From Gammaproteobacteria bacterium (lineage in GTDB: Bacteria; Pseudomonadota; Gammaproteobacteria; Steroidobacterales; Steroidobacteraceae): a stretch of 36,263 nt of DNA. The notes under the pieces were generated by a model that was not told the origin of the DNA, ran no database searches, and saw nothing but the letters and a program-made list of their open reading frames with translations. Position 1 is the stretch's first letter. Every line of letters starts with the position of its first letter. Positions 23,188 to 31,522 of this stretch are shown here, piece after piece. The position numbers and the translations under genes are program-made. The stretch lies in assembly GCA_030040235.1 (NCBI GenBank), contig JASHUC010000040.1:1-36263 (forward strand). The letters run 5' to 3'.

Positions 23188-23514
23188 ATGGCTGACCAGA
23201 ACCCCATACGCCCTCCGGATTCCCTGCGCCGCGTGGCCCCCAAGCTCTCGAGTCTCACGACTGAGGTCCTGTTCGACGACATTTGGGAGCGCAAGGAGCT
23301 TTCCAAGCGTGACCGCAGCCTCATCACCTGCGCCACGCTCGCGGCACTGTACCGCCCGGAGCAGTTGCGGTTTCATCTGCGGCTGGCGCTCTCAAACGGC
23401 GTGAAGAAAGACGAGCTCACCGAGCTCATCACGCATCTAGCGTTCTACGCAGGCTGGCCCTGCGCCGTGACCGCCGCGCAGATCGCCGATGAAGTGCTGA
23501 ATTCGCCCGGCTGA
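23188..23514 (+). CDS. Carboxymuconolactone decarboxylase-family protein
   Basis: This encodes 108 residues with a good ribosome-binding site (GCGAGGAG, 6-7 bases before the ATG). All-helical CMD/AhpD-like fold: RDRSLITCATLAALYRPEQLRFHLRLALSNGV, then ELTELITHLAFYAGWPCAVTAA. Cys48, His63, His83 and Cys92 are the candidate functional residues. The CxxC pair of AhpD peroxidases is absent, so it looks like the single-domain group annotated as 4-carboxymuconolactone decarboxylase-like, many of which have other or unknown roles. No aromatic-degradation partner is adjacent. Confidence 0.85.
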   Translation: MADQNPIRPPDSLRRVAPKLSSLTTEVLFDDIWERKELSKRDRSLITCATLAALYRPEQLRFHLRLALSNGVKKDELTELITHLAFYAGWPCAVTAAQIADEVLNSPG

Positions 23515-23599
23515 GGCGAGCCGTTCGAGCTCGGCTGTTGCCCGCTCGCAACGGCCGGCTGCACGACGGTTGGTGTACTCAGCGGGAACGCGACCCGTC

Positions 23600-26425
23600 T
23601 CAATGGCGCTGCTTCTGCAGCTCATCGAGTGTGCGCTTCAAGGCCTCGAGCTTCTGCCCGGCCTCCCCGAGCTTGCCCGCGGCGGTGAGCTGCTCGTAGT
23701 CGGACAGGTCGCGGGCAGCCGCCGAGATCAAACCCTTCACATCGGCAGCGCCACCGGTGGCCGTCTCGCCTTGAGCAGCGGCCGGTGGTTGCGGCGCTGG
23801 GCTGGGAGACGCTTGAGCGCTGAGCGTCGAGGGCGCCCCGCCAAACAGCGCCGCCATGGCGGTCTGGAAATTCGGGCCGTACGCAAGCCGGTCCTGCACC
23901 GCGAGCACGACCAGGCGCAGCTCAGGCATCGGGCTGCGCTCGGCCTGCAGGTAGATGGGCTCGGCGTACAGGAGCGCGCGCCCGACCGGGATCACGATCA
24001 GGCTGCCGCGGCGCACGTGGGAGCCCTGTTGGTTCCAGAGCGTGAGCTGTCCGGAAAGCTGCGCGTTCTGGTCGATGCGTGCTTCGATCTGCAGCGGACC
24101 GTCCACGAGCCGCGTCTTCGGAAAATCGAAGACCATCGCCTGACCGTAGTGCGCTCCGTCACTGCGGCCGGCGATCCAACCGATGAGGTTGTTTCGGTTG
24201 GCGGGCGTGAACGGCAGGATTGCAATGAACTCCGGCTCGTGCTCTCCCGGCAGCGTCATGAGCACATAGTTCGGCTCCATCGCTTGCGCGCCCTCGTAGC
24301 CGGAGCCGAATCGGCTCGCAATGGTCCACAGATCCTCGCGGTTGTAGAACACGTCCGGGTCGGTCATGTGGTAGAGCGCGTAGACGGCCGCCTGGACGTT
24401 GAGCAGGAGCTCCGGATAGCGCACGTGCTCGCGCAGGTCCGCGGGCATTGCCGCGGCGTCTTTGAACAGCGCCGGGAACACGGCGCGATACGCGGCGATC
24501 ACGGGATCGGCCGCATCGAATACGTAGAAAGTCGTTGCTCCCGTGTAGGCGTCGATGACGATCTTGACGCTGTTGCGGATGTAGTTGAGCTCTCCGTCCT
24601 CGAGCTCGTAGCGTCGCGAGTAAGGATAGGTATCCGAAGTGGTGTACGCGTCCATCATCCAGTAGAGCTTGCCCGCGGGGCTCACCACGATGTAGGGGTC
24701 CGGATCGAACGTGAGAAACGGGGCGAGCTCCTGGACTCGGTCGCGGATGTTGCGGCGCATCAGGAGTCGGCTGTCGGCGCTCACATCATCGCTGAAGGGC
24801 AGCTTGGAGAGATCTCCGCGGTCGAAGGCGATCGCCACCCGGCGCAGGAATCCCCCGAGGCGGATGCCACCGGTCCCGGAGTAGGTGGTGAGATTGTTCG
24901 TCTCGCCCTGCGGATAGTTGAATTCCTTCTGCCGTGTTTCCACATAGACGTCGGTGTCGGTGAGCTCCCCGAAATAGATCTCGGGCCGCGTGACGGTGAC
25001 CCCCGGGATCGTGCTCTGCACGGGCATGTTGCTGAGGACGAGCGAAGGCAGGCCCTCGGGCGTGAACCCATTGACCGGATTCATCGTCAAGCCGTAGCCG
25101 TGCGTGTAGATGAGTTTCTCGTTGATCCAGTTACGACTGCTCGGCGGCAGCTTGTCCACGTTGAGCTCACGTGCGGCGAGCATCATCTGATGGATCTGTC
25201 CTGCGAACCGATAGCGGTCGATATCGATGTCGGGAAAGTCGTAGTAGGTACGAATCTCCTGGATCTGGCGCAGCGTGTCTTGCAGCGCCCGCCAGTCCCA
25301 CAGGCGGATGTTCTCGAGCGTCGTGCGATTGGCGAGCGGCTCGACCGCCTCCACGCCGGTATCGGCGGGAAAGGGCCGTGTCTGCACCCGGTCGAGGCCG
25401 AAGGCCCGGCGCGTCAGTGCGATGTTATGGACGATGAACGGCCGCTCGCGATCGAGCTGGTTGGGCCTCACGATGAAGGTTCCGACGTACCAGCTCGCGA
25501 GGTCGATGGCGAGGAAGCAAGCGATCGCAGGCACGACGGCTGCGATGAGCCAGCTCGGACGGGGAGCCGCCACCGCGCCGATGGCCGCGCCGGCCGCGCC
25601 CGCGAGCAGCGCGATCGAGACGGCCCAGAGCCCAGCGAGCGTGATATGCGCATCCGTGTACGTGACGCCGGCGAAGATGACATTGTCCTGAAAGAGCCGG
25701 TCGAAGCGGCTGAGGTACACCCGCGCGGCGATGAGCAGCAGCAGCGCCGCGACGGTAGCCGACAAAGCACGCCAGGATGCGACCGAACCCGTTGCAGGAC
25801 GGCGCACGACGAATATCCGCGCGCCGCTCGTCATGAGAACGAAGACGCCTGCGACGACGCACACGATCACGGCGAGCATCAGGAGCCACCCGGTGATGAG
25901 ATCCCAGGCGGGGAGCGTGAAGAGGTAAAAGCTGAGCGGCCTGCCGAAAATCGGGTCGGCTGCTCCGGTCTGTGGCGCGTACCACCAAAGCGCCAGGACG
26001 CTCCAGCGAGAGGCCATGCTCGCACCGGTGGCAACGCCGATCACGAGTGAAGCGATGAGTGCGATGAAATCCAGGATCGGCACGACGGGCACGTTGACGC
26101 TCTGCCGGTTGATGAGAATCATCCCATCGAGCAGCTCGCCGAGGTGGCCGGGCCGCAGCGCCCGGAACGCACCGTAGAGCGCCACGAACGTGAGCACTGC
26201 GAAAATCGCGAAGATGGCGATCTGCAGGTCGAGCCGCTTCCAGAAGACCGAGGCATACCCGAGCGACGCGAACCACAGGGACCCGACGTAATACGAAACG
26301 GTCGTCGAGAGGGCGTAAGCGATGATGATGAGCGCCACCACCGCCACGATGAGATTCGGCCGGCGCCTTCTTCGGGGGGCGCCCCGTGGGAAGAGCTTGG
26401 CCTCTTCGCGTGGGTCGCGGCTCAT
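23600..26425 (-). CDS. UPF0182 family large membrane protein
   Basis: This encodes 941 residues. The frame stays open upstream to 28126, but an AGAGGA site before ATG 26425 and the start of UPF0182 homology (a basic N-terminus, then a first helix NLIVAVVALIIIAYAL) fix the start. About seven membrane helices occupy the first 290 residues. The remaining 650 form a large soluble, presumably extracytoplasmic, domain with the family's aromatic-rich text (LWDWRALQDTLRQIQEIRTYYDF, MMDAYTTSDTYPYS, YNREDLWTIAS). A proline/alanine-rich linker and a C-terminal helix of charged heptads finish the protein. The family is conserved in several phyla but has no established function. It is divergent from an M61 peptidase gene, with about 105 bases between the starts. 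Confidence 0.9.
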   Translation of the reverse strand: MSRDPREEAKLFPRGAPRRRRRPNLIVAVVALIIIAYALSTTVSYYVGSLWFASLGYASVFWKRLDLQIAIFAIFAVLTFVALYGAFRALRPGHLGELLDGMILINRQSVNVPVVPILDFIALIASLVIGVATGASMASRWSVLALWWYAPQTGAADPIFGRPLSFYLFTLPAWDLITGWLLMLAVIVCVVAGVFVLMTSGARIFVVRRPATGSVASWRALSATVAALLLLIAARVYLSRFDRLFQDNVIFAGVTYTDAHITLAGLWAVSIALLAGAAGAAIGAVAAPRPSWLIAAVVPAIACFLAIDLASWYVGTFIVRPNQLDRERPFIVHNIALTRRAFGLDRVQTRPFPADTGVEAVEPLANRTTLENIRLWDWRALQDTLRQIQEIRTYYDFPDIDIDRYRFAGQIHQMMLAARELNVDKLPPSSRNWINEKLIYTHGYGLTMNPVNGFTPEGLPSLVLSNMPVQSTIPGVTVTRPEIYFGELTDTDVYVETRQKEFNYPQGETNNLTTYSGTGGIRLGGFLRRVAIAFDRGDLSKLPFSDDVSADSRLLMRRNIRDRVQELAPFLTFDPDPYIVVSPAGKLYWMMDAYTTSDTYPYSRRYELEDGELNYIRNSVKIVIDAYTGATTFYVFDAADPVIAAYRAVFPALFKDAAAMPADLREHVRYPELLLNVQAAVYALYHMTDPDVFYNREDLWTIASRFGSGYEGAQAMEPNYVLMTLPGEHEPEFIAILPFTPANRNNLIGWIAGRSDGAHYGQAMVFDFPKTRLVDGPLQIEARIDQNAQLSGQLTLWNQQGSHVRRGSLIVIPVGRALLYAEPIYLQAERSPMPELRLVVLAVQDRLAYGPNFQTAMAALFGGAPSTLSAQASPSPAPQPPAAAQGETATGGAADVKGLISAAARDLSDYEQLTAAGKLGEAGQKLEALKRTLDELQKQRH

Positions 26426-26494
26426 CGCCGTCCTCTTTATCGCGCGGGAATTCGCGACGATTGCTGAGGAATCGATTCTACGCCGTTGCGCGCT

Positions 26495-26500
26495 TACAAT
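26495..26500 (+). promoter_or_regulatory. Possible -10 element for the M61 peptidase gene
   Basis: TACAAT lies 30 bases before the TTG start in the 105-base gap shared with the divergent UPF0182 gene. No convincing -35 hexamer is seen at the proper distance, so this is a weak call. Confidence 0.28.
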
Positions 26501-26530
26501 TCCGCTTGTCAGATCCCCAAGAGGTGACCC

Positions 26531-28465
26531 TTGAACACCGCCCGCGTGGCACTCGCCGTCTGTGCAGCATCGATCGCACTCGCAACCGCCGCTGCGAGTC
26601 CGGGGCCGAGCGCTATTGCGCCGGTCACCCCCATCGCGGTACCGACCGACCAGCCTTACCCCGGCGAGATTCACCTGGCGGTCGATGCGACCGACGTCGG
26701 CCGGCACATCGTGCGGGTGCGGGAAACTCTCAGCGGCGCCGGGCCGGACACGGTGCTGCTCTTTCCGAAGTGGCTCCCCGGTACCCATGCGCCCGAGGGG
26801 CCGATCGATCGCCTGGCGGGCATCGAGATCACGGCGGGTGGCTCCCCGGTCGGCTGGACGCGCGATCCGGTCGATGTGTACGCCTTTCGCGTTCACCCGC
26901 CTCAAGGCACCGGCACGCTGCAGATCGAGTTCGAATATCTCGCGCCGACCAGCCGCGATATGGGCGCAGAGGAGATCAGCCCCGATCTGCTCATCCTCGA
27001 ATGGAACGACCTGGTCCTCTACCCTGCCGGGTACTTCAGCCGGCGCATTCCCGTGGAGGTGACCCTGACCCTGCCCGAGGGCTGGCAGTTCGGCACGGCT
27101 CTGGAGACGGATCACACGAGCGGCGCGAGCACCACGTTCAAGCAGGTGCCGCTCAACACGCTGGTCGACAGTCCACTGTATGCCGGACGGTACACGGCAC
27201 GGTTCGACCTCGACCCGGGTGGACCTGCCCCGGTGCATCTCGACCTGTTTGCGGACCGGCCGGAGCTTCTCGATGTGAACCCCGACGAGCTTGCGGCCTA
27301 CCGCAGGCTCATCCAGCAGGCCTACAAGCTCTTCGGCTCCCACCACTACTCGCACTACGACTTCCTGTACTCGCTCAGCGATCAAATCGAGCAGCAGGGT
27401 CTCGAGCACCATCAGTCGAGCGAGGACGGAAGCTCCCCGGATTCCTTCACTGATTGGAACGGCACTGCGTCCGAGCGGGATCTTCTGTCCCACGAGTACA
27501 CGCACTCCTGGAACGGCAAGTTCCGCAGGCCCGCAGACCTTTGGACGCCGAACTTCAACGTACCGATGCAGGACAGCCTGCTCTGGGTTTACGAGGGACA
27601 GACCCAGTACTGGGGCGAGGTGCTGGCGGCACGTGCGGGCCTGCGAACGCGCGAGCAAACGCTCGATGAGCTCGCAGGCATTGCGGCCTACGCGCAGGTC
27701 GAGCCCGGCAGGCAGTGGCGTGCGCTCGAAGACACGACGAACGATGAGATCATCAATCCGCGTCGTCCCATGGCGTGGCGCGACTGGCAACGCTTCGAGG
27801 ACTACTACGAGGAGGGTGCGCTCATCTGGCTCGATGCCGATACGCTCATCCGCGAGCGCTCGCATGGGCGGCGCTCGCTCGACGATTTCGCGCGCGCGTT
27901 CTTCGGCGTCGATAACGGAAGCTTCGTCACCGTGACCTATACCTTCGACGACCTGGTGAGGGCGCTCAACGCGGTGCTGCCGTACGACTGGGCGGGTTTC
28001 CTGCACGAGCGCCTGGACTCGATCGACCGGCACGCACCCCTTGCGGGGCTCGAGCAGGGCGGATACCAGCTGACCTACAGCGACACACAGAGCGCGTACC
28101 AGCGCACGGCCGAGGAGCATTCGCATCGGATCGATCTGCTGTACTCGATCGGAATCCGCATCAACGACCGGGATATGCCGGGAAGCATCGGCGAAGTTCT
28201 GTGGAATGGCCCCGCCTACCGGGCGAAACTCACTGCAGGGGATCAGATTCTGGCCGTGAACGGCACGGCCTACAGCGCCGACATCCTCAAGGATGCAATC
28301 CGCTCCGCCCGCACGAGCAGCTCACCCATCGAGTTGATCGTCAAATCGGCTGAACATTTCGTGGTGGTGCACATCGACTATCACGGTGGGCTGCGCTATC
28401 CGCACCTGGAACGCGACCGCTCCCAGCCCGCGCGCCTGGACAGCATCCTCGCCCCGCGGGAGTGA
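26531..28465 (+). CDS. M61-family (glycyl aminopeptidase-like) metallopeptidase with PDZ domain
   Basis: This 644-residue exported enzyme starts at a TTG preceded by AAGAGGTG. A signal peptide covers about residues 1-22. The M61 N-terminal beta domain (residues 40-235) includes LLFPKWLPGTHAPEGPI, the family's substrate-amine binding region. The thermolysin-like catalytic domain has zinc ligands His321 and His325 with the base Glu322 in HEYTH, and a third ligand in VYEGQTQYWGE about 28 residues later. A PDZ domain lies at about 545-620 (GSIGEVLWNGPAYRAKLTAGDQILAVNG). Such enzymes cleave N-terminal Gly or Ala from peptides. The gene is followed immediately by the isocitrate lyase-family gene. 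Confidence 0.92.
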   Translation: MNTARVALAVCAASIALATAAASPGPSAIAPVTPIAVPTDQPYPGEIHLAVDATDVGRHIVRVRETLSGAGPDTVLLFPKWLPGTHAPEGPIDRLAGIEITAGGSPVGWTRDPVDVYAFRVHPPQGTGTLQIEFEYLAPTSRDMGAEEISPDLLILEWNDLVLYPAGYFSRRIPVEVTLTLPEGWQFGTALETDHTSGASTTFKQVPLNTLVDSPLYAGRYTARFDLDPGGPAPVHLDLFADRPELLDVNPDELAAYRRLIQQAYKLFGSHHYSHYDFLYSLSDQIEQQGLEHHQSSEDGSSPDSFTDWNGTASERDLLSHEYTHSWNGKFRRPADLWTPNFNVPMQDSLLWVYEGQTQYWGEVLAARAGLRTREQTLDELAGIAAYAQVEPGRQWRALEDTTNDEIINPRRPMAWRDWQRFEDYYEEGALIWLDADTLIRERSHGRRSLDDFARAFFGVDNGSFVTVTYTFDDLVRALNAVLPYDWAGFLHERLDSIDRHAPLAGLEQGGYQLTYSDTQSAYQRTAEEHSHRIDLLYSIGIRINDRDMPGSIGEVLWNGPAYRAKLTAGDQILAVNGTAYSADILKDAIRSARTSSSPIELIVKSAEHFVVVHIDYHGGLRYPHLERDRSQPARLDSILAPRE

Positions 28466-28485
28466 TGATTCGCGAGAGCGCCCGT

Positions 28486-29298
28486 ATGAATGATTCGACC
28501 GCGTACGAGGCCTTCCGCGCGCTGCATGCCCGGGCGAGCGCATTCATCATGCCGAATGCCTGGGATGGCGCCTCGGCGGTGCTGCTCAAGCGCGCCGGCT
28601 TCGAGGCCCTGGGCAGCTCCTCGCTCGCGATCGCCTTCGCGATGGGCCGTCAGGACGGACGCCACGCCGTCGATCGGGCAGAGGCGATCGCCAACGCCGC
28701 CCTCCTCACGCAACTCACCGGCTTGCCCGTCAACGGAGATCTCGAGGACGGGTTCGGCCCCGATCCCGAGGACTGCGCCGCAACCGTGCGCGCCGCGATC
28801 GATGCCGGGCTTGCCGGTCTCGGCATCGAGGACACCACCGCCGATCCCGCCGATCCCATCCACGCATTCGATCCGGCCGTAGCCCGCGTGCGGCGCGCGG
28901 CACAGATCGCCCGCGGGCGCATCCTGCTCACGGCCCGCACCGACAATTTCCTCCACGATCGTCCCGACCTCGAGGACACGATCAGGCGGCTCACGGCCTT
29001 CGCGGAGGTGGGAGCGGACGTGCTCTATGCTCCCGGTCTTCCCGACATGGAGGCCATTCGCGCCGTGGTGCGCGCCGTTGCACCAAAGCCCGTCAACGTT
29101 CTGATCGGACCGCGCACCGGTGCAGTGTCCCTCGCGGCGCTGGGGGCCGCAGGAGCGCGTCGGGTGAGTGTGGGCGGTGCGCTCTATCGGCAGGCGATGG
29201 GGACCGTGGTCCGCAGCGCCCAGGCCCTCCGCGCCGGTGATCTCGCCTGCCTCGGGGGCGGCGTGTCCATGGCCGAGATCGCCGGACTGCTCCCCTGA
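28486..29298 (+). CDS. Isocitrate lyase/PEP mutase family enzyme
   Basis: This encodes 270 residues from ATG 28486, which follows GAGAG at a 7-base spacing; ATG 28465, overlapping the M61 stop as TGATG, is the alternative. It is a TIM barrel of the PEP mutase/isocitrate lyase superfamily: AFIMPNAWDGASAVLLKRAGFEALGSSSLAIA, the metal-binding acidic residues in VNGDLEDGFG, GLGIEDTT, and TARTDNF. The KKCGH motif of true isocitrate lyase is missing, so it belongs to the short group of carboxyphosphonoenolpyruvate/oxaloacetate or 2-methylisocitrate-like lyases. Its substrate is unassigned. It ends 11 bases before a convergent gene. Confidence 0.88.
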   Translation: MNDSTAYEAFRALHARASAFIMPNAWDGASAVLLKRAGFEALGSSSLAIAFAMGRQDGRHAVDRAEAIANAALLTQLTGLPVNGDLEDGFGPDPEDCAATVRAAIDAGLAGLGIEDTTADPADPIHAFDPAVARVRRAAQIARGRILLTARTDNFLHDRPDLEDTIRRLTAFAEVGADVLYAPGLPDMEAIRAVVRAVAPKPVNVLIGPRTGAVSLAALGAAGARRVSVGGALYRQAMGTVVRSAQALRAGDLACLGGGVSMAEIAGLLP

Positions 29299-29309
29299 CC
29301 GGATGGGGC

Positions 29310-29891
29310 TCAGCCGCCCGAGAGGGCCTTCTGGAACTCCGCGCTCTGCAACATCGAGCTCACCGTGTTGACGATCGCATCCGAGAGAACTTCGTAGTAA
29401 TCCTCGAGCTCGTAGGAGCGGCCGAAGCGGCGGGCATCGCCCGAGGCGACTCCGCTCCAGAGCGTGCGGCCTCCGCGACCCACGACCGTCAGGTGCACGG
29501 CGACGACGGACTGGTAGGTGCTGGTCTCCCTCACGAAGAATTGCCGCACCTCGCCCCTGACGATCACGGCGCCGCCGCTATCGACCGTCTTGAGTCCCGC
29601 CTTGTCGAAGAGCCCGCGCATGTGGCTGCTGACGAACGCGCCCACGTCATCGTCGGTCGAGACGGGCCTCGGCTTATCCTCCTCGCGGTTCTCTCCGATC
29701 AGCTTCTTGTCGGGGCGCGCGTCGGTGAAGGTCTCGAACTGGATCGCCGTGTCCGTCATCTGCATGGTGCCCAAACGCAGTTCCGAGGTCGGTCTCCACT
29801 CGAGCGGAACGTGCTCGAGCAGTGCAGGCTTTGCGTAGGCGACGAGTGTCGCGGCGATCGAGACGAGGAAGAAAGCGAATCGCGTGCGCAT
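29310..29891 (-). CDS. Exported YajG-like protein of unknown function
   Basis: This encodes 193 residues. The start at 29891 has AGGAG five bases upstream and begins a signal sequence (MRTRFAFFLVSIAATLVAYA). There is no lipobox cysteine at the cleavage site, so it is probably soluble in the periplasm. The mature region has the pattern of the YajG/lipoprotein-like beta-alpha proteins: FETFTDARPDKKLIGENRE, a helix VGAFVSSHMRGLFDKAG, the strand GGAVIVRGEVRQFFV, and a C-terminal helix YEVLSDAIVNTVSSML. The family function is not established; it is often linked to cell-envelope genes. It lies last in a minus-strand row after the permeases and the VOC gene, with a 49-base gap. Confidence 0.7.
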   Translation of the reverse strand: MRTRFAFFLVSIAATLVAYAKPALLEHVPLEWRPTSELRLGTMQMTDTAIQFETFTDARPDKKLIGENREEDKPRPVSTDDDVGAFVSSHMRGLFDKAGLKTVDSGGAVIVRGEVRQFFVRETSTYQSVVAVHLTVVGRGGRTLWSGVASGDARRFGRSYELEDYYEVLSDAIVNTVSSMLQSAEFQKALSGG

Positions 29892-29940
29892 GAGGGCTCC
29901 TGGCTGCGAGGTCAGGTGGGTGAATGGTGGGTGGGTAACC

Positions 29941-30309
29941 TCACTTCTCCTTGCTGTAGTCGTACCACACCGCCTCGATGTTGTGGCCGTCGGGATCGTG
30001 GACGAATGCGGCGTAATAGCCGGGCCAGTAATCCCGGTACCCAGGGGCGCCATTATCCTTGCCGCCGGCGGCAAGTGCGGCTTCGTAGAAGGCCTGCACC
30101 TCCTCGCTCGATTTCGCTTCGAACGCGAGGTGCAGCCTCACGATGCGGCTCTGATGGCTGATCCAGAAGTCCGTGTTCTTGCCGTCATTGAAGCCGGCCG
30201 ACTCGCCGAACTCCATATTATTGCGGTAGCCGAGAGGTTGGAGGGCCTTCATGTAGAAGGTCTTCGATTTTCGGTAATGGCTGATCGGAAGCGTCGTGTG
30301 CGCAATCAT
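29941..30309 (-). CDS. VOC (glyoxalase/bleomycin-resistance fold) protein
   Basis: This 122-residue single VOC domain has two beta-alpha-beta-beta-beta units: HTTLPISHYRKSKTFYMKAL followed by IVRLHLAFEAKSSEEVQAFYEAAL. The C-terminal ligand strand FVHDPDGHNIEAVWYD carries the Glu expected to bind a metal. The ATG at 30309 has GAGGGGG upstream. VOC proteins include glyoxalases, ring-cleavage dioxygenases and binding proteins; a specific reaction cannot be predicted. It lies 12 bases downstream of the second permease gene on the same strand, so it is likely in the permease operon. Confidence 0.87.
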   Translation of the reverse strand: MIAHTTLPISHYRKSKTFYMKALQPLGYRNNMEFGESAGFNDGKNTDFWISHQSRIVRLHLAFEAKSSEEVQAFYEAALAAGGKDNGAPGYRDYWPGYYAAFVHDPDGHNIEAVWYDYSKEK

Positions 30310-30321
30310 CGTTTCCCCCTC

Positions 30322-31503
30322 TCAAGTGGGACGCAACGCGACCGCGATCGGCAGGCGCGCCGCGCGGATTGCTGGAAGCAGGCCGCCCAGGAGCCCGATG
30401 GCACAGGCCCATGCGATGCCGATTCCGACCAGGCTCGGTCCGACGAGCAGCCGGAACGCCACTTCGCTGTTGAACTGCCCGCCCCCGGTGCTGAGCGCAT
30501 TGCCATTGAACAGCAGCCACGCGACCGCTGCACCGAGCAGTGCGCCGATGAGCGACAGCAGCAAGCCCTCCGCGAGCACCGACACCACCACCCCAGAGGA
30601 GCCGAAGCCGATCGCGCGCAGCGTGGCAATCTCCGCGGTGCGGGCCGCGACCGCGGAGTAAAGCGTATTGAGGGCGGTGAAGACGGCACCGACCGCCATG
30701 ATCGCGCCGACGACCGTGCTCAGGAGGTAGAGCAGGGCCGTGATTCCCTTCGCCTGGCCGCTGTAGTAGTCCTGCTCGCGATCCACGTCGATATCCAGGG
30801 AGGAATTCGCGAGCAGCGCGCGGCGGAAAGGCTCGAAGGATGCGGGCGAATTGAGCCGCACGGTCACGGAGCTGTATGCGCCCCAGTTGAAGGCGGACAT
30901 CAGCGTGTGCACGTCTGTCAGGATCTCCGACTCGTGCGAGTCGCCTCCGCTCGTGAACCGGCCGACCACCGTCCAGCGGGTGCCCCCAAGATCGACCGGG
31001 TGGCCCACGTCGAGCCCTGAGAACTGGGATGCAGCGGCCGAGCCGACGATGACCTCGCGCAGCCCCGGGCGAAACTTTCGTCCGGCGACGAGATGCCATT
31101 CGGGGTGCACGAGAAACGCGGCCGCGCTGACGCCCCTCAGCGTGACACCCGCCTCGTCGCCGTCGGAGCGCTTGGGAAGGTTCACTCCGACGATGTAATC
31201 CGGGTCTGCGGCTGCTTCACCGTGCGGACCCCGGACCACCCCGGGGGCGCCCTCGACAGGTTCGAGCCATCCGATGTCGAAGCCGCTCAAGCCCTCGCTG
31301 GTCGCCGCCTTATGGAGGACGATGGCACGCGAGGGGTCGCCCGTGCTCACGAACGCGCGACTGAGTCCCGTTGCCATGCCGAGGACCGACACGAGTACGC
31401 CGACGACTCCGGCGACTCCGATGACCACGACGAGGGAGGCTGCGGGGCGCTGGGGCACGCTGCGCAGGTTCATGGCCGTGACGGCGGCGATCTGCTTCCA
31501 CAT
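30322..31503 (-). CDS. FtsX/MacB-type ABC transporter permease
   Basis: This 393-residue protein has one N-terminal helix, a large periplasmic domain (about residues 45-265), then three C-terminal helices. This is the FtsX/MacB topology of mechanotransmission permeases. The FtsX signature region includes NTLYSAVAARTAEIATLRAIGFGSSGVVVSVLAEGLLLSLIGALLGA. These permeases need a separate ATPase, often with a periplasmic adaptor, and handle lipoproteins, peptides or drugs. Neither an ATPase nor an adaptor is visible in the window. It follows the other permease gene by 19 bases, and the pair probably forms a heterodimer. GGGGG before the ATG is the likely ribosome-binding site. Confidence 0.88.
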   Translation of the reverse strand: MWKQIAAVTAMNLRSVPQRPAASLVVVIGVAGVVGVLVSVLGMATGLSRAFVSTGDPSRAIVLHKAATSEGLSGFDIGWLEPVEGAPGVVRGPHGEAAADPDYIVGVNLPKRSDGDEAGVTLRGVSAAAFLVHPEWHLVAGRKFRPGLREVIVGSAAASQFSGLDVGHPVDLGGTRWTVVGRFTSGGDSHESEILTDVHTLMSAFNWGAYSSVTVRLNSPASFEPFRRALLANSSLDIDVDREQDYYSGQAKGITALLYLLSTVVGAIMAVGAVFTALNTLYSAVAARTAEIATLRAIGFGSSGVVVSVLAEGLLLSLIGALLGAAVAWLLFNGNALSTGGGQFNSEVAFRLLVGPSLVGIGIAWACAIGLLGGLLPAIRAARLPIAVALRPT

Positions 31504-31522
31504 GTGGAGTCCCCCGAGCCTT

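Noticed and set aside
23570..26050. 826-residue plus-strand open frame
   Set aside because: It is antisense to UPF0182 across its length, low in complexity (Arg/Asp/Gly/His-rich) and shows no domain; this is typical of GC-rich shadow frames.
26426..28126. N-terminal extension of the UPF0182 frame to a 1508-residue protein on the minus strand
   Set aside because: This part lies antisense to the M61 peptidase gene; UPF0182 homology and a good ribosome-binding site begin at 26425.
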